Assembly: GCA_037179385.1 (NCBI GenBank)
Contig: CM074179.1
Location: forward strand, 33,237,903-33,301,902
Origin: Holothuria scabra
Taxonomy: Eukaryota; Echinodermata; Holothuroidea; Aspidochirotida; Holothuriidae
DNA length: 64,000 bases
Reading direction: 5' to 3'
Numbering within the stretch: the stretch's first letter is position 1; each line of letters starts with the position of its first letter. This document shows, piece by piece, positions 22,997 to 33,947 of this stretch. The notes under the pieces are model-generated. The model had not been told where the DNA came from, did not search any database, and worked only from the letters and a program-made list of their open reading frames with translations. The position numbers were made by a program, and so were the translations under genes.

Positions 22997-23353
22997 AGAA
23001 TACATGCAAGGCAGAACTCCTCCGGGAGTTTCGGTGAGGGGGAACCGTGTGGTGGTTAACGTGTAATTGGATGGTCTGTAGGGTGCTTATGTTGTTGTAA
23101 ATAGTCTTGTGAATATCTGTATATATAGCTTTATTACTGTAATGAACATAATTATCGGTTTGATTTAGCAGTTTGTAAATGGTTTTGCATTTCTGTTTCT
23201 GCCCGATCCGGTTTGAGTTTTGTTTTTGTTTGTATGTGCCGTTTCAATGCACTTAAAAAGCACTCCTCCGGGAGTAAATGTTTGGTTTTCGCCCCTTGGC
23301 TCTTCGCCAGAGAGTCGAGGGGACTTTAAGAAAAAAGAATACATGCAAGGCAT
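22997..23353 (+). mobile_element. SINE-like repeat with TSD, carrying a LINE 3' fragment
   Basis: The unit is flanked by an 18-bp duplication 'aagaatacatgcaaggca' (22997-23014 and 23336-23353). Its body 'ggttttcgccccttggctct' ... ends in an A-rich run. The same body occurs uninterrupted at 31549-31677. Inserted in this copy is a Tx1-like LINE 3' end (23030-23261) flanked by its own 14-bp duplication 'actcctccgggagt' (23016-23029 and 23262-23275). The fragment begins in the last RT codons and ends 'gtttcaatgcacttaaaaagc'. This is a clear two-step insertion history. Confidence 0.75.
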
Positions 23354-23375
23354 CCAAGCTTCCAACATCGGGATT

Positions 23376-24130
23376 CCGGGTGACCTTTGACCACCTATAG
23401 TAGAAATACAGTCGTGCTCACGGTATCACATCTACATACTATGTGTACATTAACCAAGACTCCAACCATGGGAAATTGTGTAGATACTATAAAGTTTTGA
23501 CCACTTGTGAAGCAAAGTGACATTTGATCTCCACTTTGATCATTTCTTCACAATATATCATCTACGTACCAAGAATGAGGACCCTACAAAAGTTACCTCT
23601 CTTGTTACCTTTCTTACCATGGAAACAAGCTTTTTACACTTTGCCACTGCTGACCCCCAAATGACCTTTGACCTTCAAGAAAATCAATTGGGATCATCAT
23701 TAAAATACAGCCAACCCACACACTAAAGATGAGCTCAGTTTAAGGTACCAACCCACATGTTCTTTAAGATGCCATGTTTTCAAGGTTATGTTGATCTTTT
23801 GCCTCAAATGACCTTTAACCTCCACCAAAAACAATAGGGATCATGTACTCAATATAGCCAGACTACACACCAAATATGTCATAGTCACACTTACCCTTGA
23901 GATACCGTGTTTACAAGCAATTTCTAAGGAATTTATCATTTTACCTCTCGTGAGCCCTCCGTTTTTACTTTTTTTACTTTGTAACTTTTCCAACTGTCCA
24001 CCTTGATGACACTACCTCCTCTAACTCTCGTGACCCCAAATGACCTTCGACCTCTACAAAAATGGATAGAGATCATTCACTCGATATGAAAAACCTACAC
24101 ACCAAATGTGAGCATAGTCGCATGAACCGT
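23376..24130 (-). repeat. Degenerate AGGTCAAAGGTCA-family repeats
   Basis: Complementary copies of the 1.5-2.7-kb minisatellite family: 'tgacctttgacc' near 23390, 'aaatgacctttgaccttc' near 23658, 'aaatgacctttaacctcc' near 23806 and 'aaatgaccttcgacctc' near 24037. They are spaced irregularly with 'aacaatagggatca' segments. No coding evidence. Confidence 0.55.
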
Positions 24131-24139
24131 TCTTGAGAT

Positions 24140-24372
24140 ATCGTGTTTAAAACCCACGTGGGTGGGGTGTTCTTTGTCTTGGGGGTTGGCGGGTTGTTTG
24201 GGTGTTGGGGTGGGGTGTGGTGTGGTGCGTCTTTTACGTTCATGACAGACGATTTCGTTCCGTGTTCATGTGTGGATGGTCGTTGTTAGCCTTTGTGTTT
24301 GTCCGGCCGGTTTGGGTTGTCCTTCTGTTGCAACGTGCCTGTTTCGATGAACGTCTTTTTCAAAGAGATAAT
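24140..24372 (+). repeat. GT-rich LINE-type 3' tail
   Basis: GT-rich body followed by 'tgtttgtccggccggtttgg', 'gttgcaacgtgcctgtttcg' and 'cgtctttttcaaag'. Same family as the tails at 5196-5440 and 25290-25535. Confidence 0.6.
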
Positions 24373-25060
24373 TTGGTTAATATTTGCTAGACAATGACTT
24401 CATCAAACTAACTGGACATTGACTTAAGAAATTTCATACGACCTGGACCATCTTTTTGCTTCTTCCTTAATTCTCTTGCACTTTTTTATAGATTTGTAAG
24501 TACAGTGCATCACATTTTGATAAAATAACGTACGTTACACCCAGGACCCCCCGTTTGGGTTATTCCGTAACTCTCTTGCATTGTTTTTATAGATTGGTAT
24601 GTACAGTACATCACATTTTGATTTAATTGTCTTGAAACAGCTGGCTTCAAAGACGTTTGACCAATGAGAGTAACCGCTATAATTTCTTTTGGACTCTCCA
24701 GTTGTCATATTCCATACACAAGGGGCTAAGGTATGACCTGAAGCCCAAAATGTGAAAGTGAATGACTTCGTGGTTGGATGACTTGCATATGTAAAGAGGT
24801 CACTAAAGGTCATATTCATCTGCATCGTGCAAGAACAAGAAAAGCTGTCATTCTTTGTCATAACATATTTTTCAGGTATTTTAACAAGAAGAATAGTCTA
24901 CATGGAGCCTTTTCACACACCACAAGATTTTCGTTAGATAATACTGAAAGGCGAGGAAACGTCCTCCCACTCTATAAATTAAAGCCTCTGACAACTCCGT
25001 CCCTCAGTTCATACCTGCCCTACAATTTAAAATATTCCGTTTATAAATGAGAAGTGAATT
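24373..25060 (+). repeat. Dispersed repeat block, copy 2
   Basis: Direct-orientation relative of 16480-17360 with the same landmark order; it lacks some internal segments. It directly follows a LINE-type tail. Confidence 0.6.
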
Positions 25061-25289
25061 AAGCTTCGCTCTAAAGGTCGGAACGTTGAATTCTGAAGTC
25101 AACAAAACCACGCGACGTAATCAACTATTCCTCAGAAATACTGTTGAACATTTTACTGTCGAATGGAAGGGATGGCTGCAGCAATTACTAAATAGTAATA
25201 GCCGAATATCGATACTTGATTGTGGTCAATAAACTGTATTTGGCACAGTGGCCGACAATGCAGTTACTCAAGTCTCCCCTATAAAGTCA

Positions 25290-25535
25290 CCCCCTGACAA
25301 AGCTAGTTGCCCACTGGGTTGTACTTTGTCTTGCGGGTTGGTGTCGGGTGGTGGTTGGCGGGTTGTTTGGGAGTTGAGGTGGGGTTTGGTGCGTCCTTTT
25401 CGTTTGTGACATACGTTTTTGTAACGTGTCTTGTGTGTGGGTGGTTTATGGTTAGCTTTTGTGTTTTTGTCCGGCCGGTTTGAGTTGTCTATTTGCTGCA
25501 ACATGCATGTTTTAATGTACGTTTAAAAAGTAGTT
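25290..25535 (+). repeat. GT-rich LINE-type 3' tail
   Basis: GT-rich body, 'gtgtttttgtccggccggtt', 'ttgctgcaacatgcatg' and 'atgtacgtttaaaaag'. Same tail family as 24140-24372. Confidence 0.6.
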
Positions 25536-25606
25536 AAAAAAGTAGGACGTTAAACTGCATCCGGTTGTGGAGTTGGTTCAAACGTGGGAATAATGAGGTT
25601 ACTCTT

Positions 25607-25934
25607 TGCCACAACTACCTCCGGGGCACCCTTGGGCAAGGTGTACCTGTACGTTTGCCCTGGCGTTGTGGTCGTGGGCGTGTTGTTGCCTTCGGGCGTG
25701 TTGTTGCCTTCGGGTGGTGTTGCCTCCGGGTGTGCGGTGGCCTTAAAGGGTAGTGTGGGATGATGTTTCTTGTTGGGTAGGGTTAGGGCGTCTTTTTCGT
25801 TTGTTACAAACCTTTTGGTTTCCAGTTTTGTGTATGGATGGTTACTTCTGAGAGTTTGTGTTTTTGTCCGGCCGGCTTGAGTTGTCTATTTGTTACAACG
25901 TGTCCGTTCCAAAATACGTTTTAAAAAGAAAAAT
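25607..25934 (+). repeat. GTTGCCTTCGGG-array retroposon with LINE tail, copy 2
   Basis: Begins 'cctccggggcacccttgggc', carries a short array of 'gtgttgttgccttcgggcg', then a GT-rich stretch, 'gtccggccggcttgag' and the end 'atacgttttaaaaag'. The structure parallels the right half of 17970-18690. Confidence 0.6.
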
Positions 25935-27698
25935 AATCGCCCACTTGGGCAACAAAGCCGCCCACAACGAAGTCGTCCCCGACAAAATCGCCTTGTTACA
26001 AAATCAAGGGCCCCTTAAAATAAAGGCCTATGGGTCCCCCTTGTTTGGAAACGCCCCCAACAATGTAACTGTCCAACTTGGTGACACTATGTAACACATT
26101 CGTGTTGGTGTGTCGTTAAAGACCATCTCACTAAGTAAACGAAAAAGAAAGGACACAAAGAACGTGCGGCAAGGAATGTATGCAATGATGATGCCGTGTG
26201 TGTGTGTGACGCCCGCTTGTAAACAACTTGGCAGATTGATTGCCCACATTGCGAAGAAGACCCGTGTTGTTTTGGGTGGAGGTGAAAGGTCATTCGGGGT
26301 CACCAGAGGTGTCATTGAACAAATAATTGTTAAGATCACATATAAAATTTTGCTTCCTTCTAGAGTTTCAGTAAGTCAGCAACTCACAACTCACAGCAAT
26401 CATCATCACAATTTATTAACTATTCATTGAGTTAAATGTAGGTTTGCTCTTTGCAGTTTCAAAAACTGCACTTCAACAATATGCAAGGCATTGCCCCCCC
26501 CCCCCACACACACACACACACAAAATATCAATTAAATATTGAAGAATTTAGATGTTGGTTGGTAGAGTAAAGAAATGAGCAGTTTGTCATTGTGCCAACG
26601 ATTGTTAAGATCACATTTAATCAAATAAACAATGTTAAGAATTTGGTTTCTTTGCAAAATTTGTTTAAGCTTCCAATCTGGCTGGTAACTTTTTTTTTTC
26701 TTTTTTTTAACGTTTTGGCTGGTAAGTTAACATTTTTGGAAAACTGTCAACATGACAACATAATATCGTGAAAAACGATGAATTGTTTGTCTATCATAAC
26801 TCGTCATTTCATCAATTTTCTGCATACTGTTAGATTTCTTACATCTTTCCAAATGCGCAAAACAAAAGTGTCATAAAAATGACAACAATAATCCGCAAGT
26901 TGTTAATTGTTAAATTTCATACACCTTTTTAAGTTATAGAAACAATTCTCTTCATAGCTTATCCATGTCTCGTCATTTCAACACTTCAGGGCAGCCAAAT
27001 GTGTAAAAAGTTTAAATGCAAACTTCAAAATTACGCATTGAGGTTCGATATGTTCTATTGCAAATAACACCACCTTGTCCAACATATTCTCAGTCATTGG
27101 TCAGATGTCATCTCAACATGTTGGAAAATAGCTCGGCTAGCATGAGCTCAAACTACGGGGGGGGGGGGGAAGCAAGTCCATATTGGGGATCTGTTTATAT
27201 TGGGGAGGAAATTCTAACGTACTGATGAGGTTTCAGGGTTTTACCCCAGTTGACGTTTGACATCTACCAAAATCGATTGGGTTGAACTATAACATATCTA
27301 CACACCACGCATGAACTTGATACAAGTTTCCTAACTGGAGATTTTGTGTTAAAGTTTTCATAACTTTGACTCCTGGTGACCCTAGATGACATTTGACCTC
27401 CATCAAAAACAATAGGGTTACTCTAACCATAACGCATCTACTTCAGAGTACAAGTCAACCTTGAAATAAAGCAGCAGTGAAGGATTAATCTCCCAGTTCA
27501 TTGCCAGCCTTTCCGAATTCATTGCCAACTCGGAAGACCGTCAGTTCTGTGACATCAGCTTGGCATGATAGATTCCTTGCCTACCATTACTTTTATCTAA
27601 CCTGCTTTCTCGCACATGCACCCATAATTCCTCCATCATACCATGCCTCAAACCCAGAGATACTCTAAATACCAGTGTAGCAGCTAAGTGGAGGAAAC
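25935..27698. other. Intergenic with simple repeats
   Basis: No gene recognised. It contains a C-run plus CA microsatellite at 26485-26521, a dispersed 'caatgtaactgtccaacttg' repeat at 26060-26130, single DR1-like units near 26276 and 27250-27430, and a G-run near 27158. Confidence 0.5.
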
Positions 27699-28273
27699 TT
27701 AAGACGATACTGTTGCTACAACCTTTTTTCTGGTCGATAAGTAAAGTTTAGTCCTGCTACCACCCTCAGCATGGAGGGTTTCTAGGGAAAGGTCTTCCTC
27801 CTCGATATGCATTCCTCTCCGAATTCCCACTTTAAAGGTGTAGCCTTCAACTGAGCAATGGTTAAAGGGCTCTCCATTGGGGAAAACCAAATTTTTGGCA
27901 TGTTGTTTAAATTCTAGATAAGTTGCAGTTCTTGAACAATTTGGCCAATACAACACCACCGTTTTGTGTTACCATCCGATGTGGACCTTTACTCTGGCTT
28001 TCTGTTTCCTTTCAGTTTACATATCCAAAAAAAAAAAAAAATCATTACAAATAATTAAATCTATGGTCAAATACAAGGCAATGTCAATCGGCCAATGCTT
28101 GTTTGTATCGACCTCAGCCAATTGTCAAGAAGTCTAGGTAGCTGATGCAAAATGAAGCAGATTGCTTCAATTTCAAAACAAGTTCCGGTGTCAGTGAAAT
28201 CAACTGCCTTGTAAAAGGAAAATGCAGTCTGGGTTTTAAAGACTAGTAACTCATTGAGCTCAAGGTGCACCAC
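27699..28273 (-). other. Two minus-strand open segments, unidentified
   Basis: Minus-strand open frames 27959-27699 (LYWPNCSRTATYLEFKQHAK ...) and 28273-28067 (ELLVFKTQTAFSFYKAVDF ...) have coding-like composition but no motif I recognise. They are separated by a poly-A tract. They lie just beside the old Polinton remnants and could belong to them or to a decayed host gene. Confidence 0.25.
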
Positions 28274-28329
28274 TTAGTTGAGAGAATCTCAACTTTCTTG
28301 GTCCCCGTGCGGGTGCGGCTTATTTGCCG

Positions 28330-28560
28330 TGAGTCATCAGCTTGTGTGAATGCGCCAGCAATTTTGTAAAAGGCAATGTACCTCTCGCGCACAGAAATCC
28401 AAACTGTTGCGCTTCGAGAAACATCTCAGGGATCTTTCAAATAAACGTTTATCCAGTAAGGACATGTCCAACGGGGTTGATTTTAAAGCAGATCATTCAG
28501 ACGTTGGGAGGTATGTTACTGGGTGCTGTAATGCCAAAAGGTAATCATAATAAAAAATAT
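28330..28560 (+). pseudogene. Old Polinton: CECALNVL-type small protein remnant
   Basis: The frame at 28342 gives CECASNFVKGNVPLAHR, and after a frame change KSKLLRFEKHLRDLSNKR and LGGMLLGAV follow. The order and spacing match the intact gene at 48153 (CECALNVLYGNVPLTDSQKK, RRTLRILADKK, RGGS), a small basic protein widely conserved in Polintons. It is frameshifted and lacks a clear start. It is immediately followed by a remnant of the gene that also follows in the younger element, so gene order is conserved. Confidence 0.75.
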
Positions 28561-28576
28561 CTCAATACAGTTTGCC

Positions 28577-29290
28577 AAGAAAATGATTTTTATGCCCCAA
28601 GATGTGGCTAGAGTGGCTAACGCCTCCAAGCAAGATAAAACTCACTTGAGATTTGATCGATTGGATGAAGCAATGAAAAGCATGAAAATGAAAAAGTACA
28701 GCTGTACATAATCATATCCTACAACGTTACCTAAATTCGGGAAAATCAATGAAGGGACCCATGGAACTTCGTCTTACACCTAGCAGTACCACGGCGGCAA
28801 GTACACAACATAACGATCAAAATACAGACACCTCTCAGCAGCAAACAACCAAACCAGCAGAACGGGATGATGATTTTATTTGTATGTGTTCTTTTAAAGT
28901 GCTTGGAAACGGACACTATCAAAACAAAAACCCCAACCGGACCAGACATAGAACACAATGTTAAACTAATTACATCTATTTACACTTGTAACAAACAAAA
29001 TTAGTAGATTTTATTAGTAACTTCCCAAGGTCTATCAAAGGGAAAGCTAAAGTGCTACTAGATCGTATTTAACGGAATGGTTCTCCTCAAAGTGATCCGA
29101 CACTGGACTGGATAGAGGGGAATTACTCTACGAAGGAAAGGAAGAAGCTGGCTCAAACATCACCGATTTAATCCTGGATGTGTCCTACTGGATGGCAAGA
29201 GGCTTGACAGGAATTAATTTTCCAGAAGCTTTTGTTGGAAATTTGAAACGACGTCAGTTTATGCATCAGTTAAAGGAAAAGGATCAGAAA
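28577..29290 (+). pseudogene. Old Polinton: KMxxVP / GSHITDL-type protein remnant
   Basis: The segment starts KKMIFMPQDVARVANA and RFDRLDEAMKSMKM. After stops it resumes at 29007 with DFISNFPRSIKGKAKVLLDR and then GSNITDLILDVSYWMARG (near 29150) and INFPEAF. These correspond in order to ARKMMLVP, VAIERIL, NFILDAVPKTFRSRAERL and GSHITDLVNHLMRQ of the gene at 48452-49196. A LINE tail at 28885-29006 interrupts it. Several stop codons and frame changes make it non-functional. Divergence from the younger copy is far greater than between the younger element's own TIRs. Confidence 0.75.
28885..29006 (-). repeat. LINE 3' fragment with 13-bp TSD
   Basis: Minus-strand tail (complement of 'ccgtttccaagcactttaaaag') flanked by 'gattttatttgta' (28872-28884) and 'gattttattagta' (29007-29019). 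It interrupts the old Polinton gene remnant. Confidence 0.7.
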
Positions 29291-29356
29291 GAGCCAGTCG
29301 TTGTTATAGACTCCTCTTCAGACCTTATGCATGCCTTTCATTATTGCAAACAGGCT

Positions 29357-29915
29357 TGGGGTAATCGTAATCAGTAATCGTAATCGATTGCAATCGATTA
29401 CACATTTTGAAGTAGTTGTAATCGCAATCGAATACTTTTGTTAAAATCGCAAAGTAATTGCAATCGTAATCGATTACAATGGCAAAGTAATCGCAATTGG
29501 GGTTTCATTTCTGATTACATTGACGTTGAATTGAACAAAGAAGTAAAGTTACTAAACATTTTTTTCAGTACTTGGTTCTTCTGTTGGAATGACAAAATTT
29601 GATCTTGGATGTTCCAGCTTTAAATGAGTGAGAAGTGCATGGGTTCAGTAATCTCTACTTTGGGAGGACTTGGTTCTGTCCGGGCTTATCTGGAGCAATG
29701 TCCATGGCCTTTTTTCCAGTTGTGGGCACTGGATTGTTTTGCCTACCACATTGTTTATGTGGAAAGAAAATGAAATCACGATTGCAATCATGATTACATT
29801 GCAATGTAATCGCAATCGTAATCAATTACTTTCAATTTTAGCTGTAATCGTAATCATAATCGCAATCGTAATCACAATCGTAATCGATTACATTAAGATG
29901 TAATCGCCCCAAGCC
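29357..29915. repeat. AATCGC/AATCGT hexamer-type minisatellite, two blocks
   Basis: Dense arrays of 'gtaatcgtaatcgattgcaa' variants at 29357-29510 and 29770-29910, separated by about 260 bp of other sequence. No coding. Confidence 0.8.
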
Positions 29916-30779
29916 TGATTGCAAATTGTATTGTAAATTTAGGTTATGTGCATTTCATTGTGTCTGGTATTAAGACTGTTTCTGTTTGTATTGTTTGTGG
30001 CACGTGCAATTATAATAAAGACACTTTGGGCGGCACTTGAGAAGGAGCGCTTTTCTTTTTTAGACGTGCATCGAAACAGGCATGTTGCCAAGCAGCCCCT
30101 AGAGGAAAAGGCTGTGTGGCGTTCCCTTATATTTGTTTCTACTGTTACGATCGGTTTTGTTGAGGTCTTAGAATTTTGAGTTTTCTGGATAGTCGCCAAG
30201 GAACTACGCACGCGACCTGCCAAAAGCAAGAGACGTAGGAAAATAATATCTTCCCCGCGGCACTTGAAAAACGTCTTAAACCGATAAGATGGGAGACACT
30301 GTAATATACCATTTCAGGCTTTTTACTTAATACCAATGTTCGTAGGTTCGTTGTTTTCGACAAGTCATATTTAAGTTATTCATTGATGGTGCGTTGTACG
30401 TTATTACAGAATAAAGGTTAAGGTAAAAAGATAAAAATAAACATGTGCTATGTCTTTTGCTTATTTTCATATTGCTACTATTTTACAGAAAAGTGCAACT
30501 TATGCACACGTTGATACTTTAAAGAAAATGCCCCTTTATCCCCCACCCTGTACCCCTTATCCCTTAACTCCTCTCGACCCCCCCCCCCCCAAATCTCCTT
30601 ATAAAATGAGGCACTTTTCCTATATAGACTCTGTGAACATAGTTTTCATGTGTAACCCATTAACATTTTGTTACAATGTACAAATGTGTTTGATCCTACC
30701 TCCCTTTATCCCCACCTGCTATCCCAACAACCTGTAACCCCACCCCAATATGGAACCGCCCTGAAGTTATGTCGTATAC
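29916..30779. other. Intergenic, nothing firm
   Basis: No feature supported. C-rich tract near 30581. The region lies between old Polinton gene remnants, so it may be decayed Polinton DNA, but I see no motif. Confidence 0.35.
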
Positions 30780-31431
30780 AACACGACAATCTTCATTCAT
30801 ATCCGTGTATACAATTTTCCGTCGTTTGACATCTCTGGATATTTTGTGAGTGTTGGTGAAGGTTTCAACTGAAGAACGTTCTTTGGCATCGACTGCTTGA
30901 ACCATCGTTCGTAAAGTTTCACAGTTCACTGCTTTACTGTCTACATAATTTAATGTTATGCCACGGACTTTACAGTTTCCCCCGAATCCAAAGTATAAGC
31001 ATGAAGCTGTTTAAAAAGTTGCCCTCCTTTTGATCGATTTCATTTGTCAAGTCATCGAGATAATCCCCTGTAGGGGGATCCCACTCACTCGGTCGTAACA
31101 GATAAATAACACTGAAAGTGCACACTCTTCCATTCTTTTCCTTTAACTTCCAGAACCTCTTAAAAAATGAAAGCGATATTCAGTTGTGTCACCGTCTTTC
31201 AACAAATCGTGGTCTAGAGACCGAAGTCACGATCTCATTTTTTTTTTCCAAATTTGGTCCAAAAACTACTTATAGATAGTTTGGCGAGGGCTCTTAGACC
31301 AGGGTTGTATGTGATCTTTCTTCAGCAAACTCGTTCACGTACCTTTCACAATCTTCATCGTTTATGCACCACGACGGCGACCCAGATGCTTCAGAGGTCC
31401 TGGGCATGACGTTAAACTGCATCCAGGTTGT

Positions 31432-31485
31432 AAATAGTTTGTGTTTTTGTTTTGCATGTGCCGTTTCAATGCACTTAAAAAGCAC
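31432..31485 (+). repeat. 54-bp LINE 3' fragment with 16-bp TSD
   Basis: Only the last 54 bp of the Tx1-like 3' UTR ('gtgccgtttcaatgcactta' included) lie between perfect duplicates 'actgcatccaggttgt' (31416-31431 and 31486-31501). A very short but formally complete retrotransposition product. Confidence 0.8.
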
Positions 31486-31548
31486 ACTGCATCCAGGTTG
31501 TGGCTTCTGTTCTATTCAGCCAGTCTAGAGCAGGACCACTCAGTGTTT

Positions 31549-31677
31549 GCCCTTTGGAGGGCGTACTTGTCCATTTGGGACGTTAAGCTCCTTAAGGGAG
31601 CAGAACTCCGGGAGTAATCGTTTGGTTTTCGCCCCTTGGCTCTTCGCCAGAGAGTCGTGGGGACTTTTAGAAAAAAG
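31549..31677 (+). repeat. Hairpin-rich SINE-like repeat
   Basis: Uninterrupted relative of the element at 22997-23353. It is a string of small hairpins: 'gccctttggagggc', 'gctccttaagggagc', 'actccgggagt' and 'ccccttggctcttcgccaga' ... 'gtgggg', ending in an A-rich run. This suggests retroposition of a structured RNA. I could not match it to a known snRNA, tRNA or 5S RNA. Confidence 0.5.
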
Positions 31678-33151
31678 ATGCTTCTTGTTCGAGTTGTGCT
31701 TACATATTGTTTTGGCCTTATCTTCAACCCATTTACGACAAAGCAGAAACATATCAATTGCTTTGGAGGTCATATCTGGCACCGAACTTTACCAGAATAC
31801 TGAGGATACATCGTGTGATAAGTAGACGGTAAAATCTTGGGATGAGACACCGGGTAAGAACAATACTTGTTTACGTAAGGCTACAAAGAACAACCATGGA
31901 CGTATTTTATTTGTTCTGCGCCCTGCACTTCATGAAAGGGGCTCCATTTTGGGGGTGCTCTGTTGAGTGTTGGTCTCATTTCGGGGGAATGCCCGAGACT
32001 CATGTTCCCCAAATTTCTAAGTTCTAGTGGGACATATATCTTGAAAAATGACCGTCTGTCTTCGGTCCGTTTAAAAAGTTCTCCCATTTGTCATTTTATG
32101 GTGAGGATGTGTGGTGTCCTCATCATTGCAATCTGGGCGTCCATGCCAGAAACACCCATGAAATGAAAATATTGCGTTACTCTTAGAAGCAAAACCGTCT
32201 TCAAAAAGGGACCGATTCTTCTCTGCCCCCCGCGTTTCCAACGTGAATTCCGTGAAAATCTTTCACAGTGCAGCCATTGTAATGCAGAATAGAAATGATT
32301 TTTTTTTGTTGCCGGTTAGTAAAGGTCGCAAAAGTGTTAAAAAAATAACACGAGATTGCACGTGATACAATGTTCAAATGGATCTACCCCGCCCCTTTCC
32401 TTAGGTGTAATTAATTCTGTATCATGAGCCATGGTTTCGAACAGGTCATCATCTTCCTCATCAAAAGAAAATTTCGATACACAACAAGCGTTTGTCTTTG
32501 TCAGGCCCATAAAATATTTGCGAAATAATACACAACAATGCCTAAGAATATTGACTTAACGAATACAATAGCTTTAGATTTCTTTTTTGAAATCAAAAGG
32601 GTCACCTTTTCTACTTCATTGTCATACCATATTGGGTTGACATGCTGTCTAGACAGTGAAAAGGAGCAGTGGGTAAAGGACTTCCATAATTTTGGTGAGG
32701 AAAATATTCCTTTTCCAGTTGTGTTATTCCAAACCTTTTTGGTAGAGCAGCTAAAGGCGTAGGTAAAAATTAAGGGAATCAACGAAATGAATATGTACGT
32801 GAGGCAACTCAATGTGCAAAGGTTTATCCCCTTTCTTAATCATTTTTGGAATGAATTCCAGCTTGTTTAGATACTCCAAAATGAAATAGCCGTCAAACCC
32901 TTTAAATTATGGACTATAAGCGTGGCGTTTCTTTGGTTCATGCACCAATCTCCAAACTCGTTGAAAGTATCAGCGCACTTTCTTAGTTTACAACCTTTTT
33001 CACTCTTATTGCAGCGTTTACAAATAAAAAATCGTAATGTAAAGTACCTCCACACATTCTCCTGAGAAATAGAAAGATCACTGAAGGACGGACAGACTAA
33101 TGAAAGATTATACAGGCAGGTCACTGCACAAAGATTGCATACATTTTGCTG

Positions 33152-33157
33152 GACGGA
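33152..33157. repeat. Polinton target-site duplication, left (GACGGA)
   Basis: Six bases GACGGA immediately outside the left terminal inverted repeat, matched exactly at 56142-56147. A 6-bp duplication is the known Polinton/Maverick integration signature. Confidence 0.95.
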
Positions 33158-33371
33158 AGTAGTAAGTGGGGCCACTATAGCACACGACCAATCAGAATCG
33201 AGTATTTGGATGACGTCATCAAATGATGAATATTCATGAGATAAGTAAGGTGAGAATAGTCTTGGACCAATGAGAGTGGAGGATGGCGTCATGAAATCGT
33301 GAATATGGATGAGAGAAGAAAGAGAGGAGTGTCTTAGAATGACGTCATAATGAATATGCATGAGAGAAGAG
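33158..33371 (+). repeat. Polinton left terminal inverted repeat
   Basis: 214 bp complementary to 55921-56141. It contains repeated 'gatgacgtcat' (TGACGTCA is a CREB/ATF consensus) at three places and 'gaatattcatgag'. Homology stops exactly before a TATA-like box feeding the first gene. Confidence 0.95.
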
Positions 33372-33373
33372 TG

Positions 33374-33381
33374 GATAAATA
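33374..33381 (+). promoter_or_regulatory. TATA-like box of first Polinton gene
   Basis: 'gataaata' just inside the left TIR, about 60 bp before the preferred ATG at 33435. The CRE-like TGACGTCA motifs of the TIR lie directly upstream, so the TIR may double as the promoter. Confidence 0.5.
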
Positions 33382-33434
33382 GAAGCACACGAGTGGAAAG
33401 AGCTCATTCTGTGTTTAGAATTCAAAGTGTAAAG

Positions 33435-33947
33435 ATGGCTTGTAAATACGTCGAAGAAGATAGCGATACCGACTGCTCGTTTATCGAAGGCAGTGAAGGA
33501 GAGGATTCCTTGATGGATGAGGAGGAAGAGGAAAAGGAGGAGATAACTTCGGAGAAGGATTGGACGTCCGGCTACTTGCGTGGCTATAGGACGGGAAGAG
33601 GGGACGTGGAGGCACGAGTGGTAGAGTTGGAACGAGAGAAGGAAGCCCTCCTCGTCGAACTAGCCAATGCGAAGAGGAACTTCGAGAGGTATAGGATGGA
33701 GGTGGACGAATGGATCTACGAAAGGCTAGCACCTCGATTAAGGGCTGTCATGGCGGGGATGATGGACCATAGAGTCGAAAGACTAGTAAACTGGAACCCC
33801 GATTTGCCACCGCTCGAGGGGAATCAGGAGGAGGAGGTAGAGGGCGAGATGGACGATCTAGGAGATCTTTTTCCATATCTCCCACCTGTGCAGAGACCTG
33901 AGGACGCTCCGCCACCGTATTCGGAGAACCCTCCTGCTCATTTTTGA
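33435..33947 (+). CDS. Acidic coiled-coil protein with PPPY late-domain motif
   Basis: 170 residues from the ATG at 33435, which follows a TATA-like box; an in-frame ATG at 33360 would lie inside the TIR and is less likely. Layout: acidic N-terminus (DSLMDEEEEEKEEI), a predicted coiled coil at about residues 60-110 (ARVVELEREKEALLVELANA), a Pro/Glu-rich tail and the C-terminal DAPPPYSENPP. PPxY binds WW domains and in many virion proteins recruits Nedd4-type ubiquitin ligases. A short stretch (RYRMEVDEWIYERL) resembles RFQADADEWILEFL in the polymerase N-terminal region. Function is unknown. The frame is intact. It is the first gene at the left end of the element. Confidence 0.7.
   Translation: MACKYVEEDSDTDCSFIEGSEGEDSLMDEEEEEKEEITSEKDWTSGYLRGYRTGRGDVEARVVELEREKEALLVELANAKRNFERYRMEVDEWIYERLAPRLRAVMAGMMDHRVERLVNWNPDLPPLEGNQEEEVEGEMDDLGDLFPYLPPVQRPEDAPPPYSENPPAHF

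Larger units (their letters stand above)
30780..33065 (-). pseudogene. Old Polinton protein-primed DNA polymerase B, decayed
   Basis: Read on the minus strand, Polinton PolB landmarks appear in order. Exonuclease region near 33000-32890: FFICKRCNKSEKGC, CADTFNEFGDWCMNQRNA and HNLKG. Post-exo region near 32870-32760: LEYLNKLEFIPKMIKKGD and HFVDSLNF. Pre-motif B near 31330-31390: EASGSPSWCINDEDCERYV. Motif B near 31240-31296: RALAKLSISSFWTKFGKK. Post-motif C region near 31021-31110: SVIYLLRPSEWDPPTGDY. C-terminus near 30800-30965: KVRGITLNYVDSKAVN, with KISRDVKRRKIV and CRVVYD. Frame changes, stops and inserted repeats destroy it. Orientation opposite to the 28-29-kb remnants fits the classical Polinton layout. 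Confidence 0.8.

Noticed and set aside
29357..29915. AATCGC repeat as a telomere-like or CRISPR-like array
   Set aside because: Simple, imperfect hexamer-type minisatellite without spacers or end position.
33360..33434. 25-residue N-terminal extension of the first Polinton gene
   Set aside because: It begins inside the TIR, upstream of the TATA-like box; ATG 33435 is the better start.
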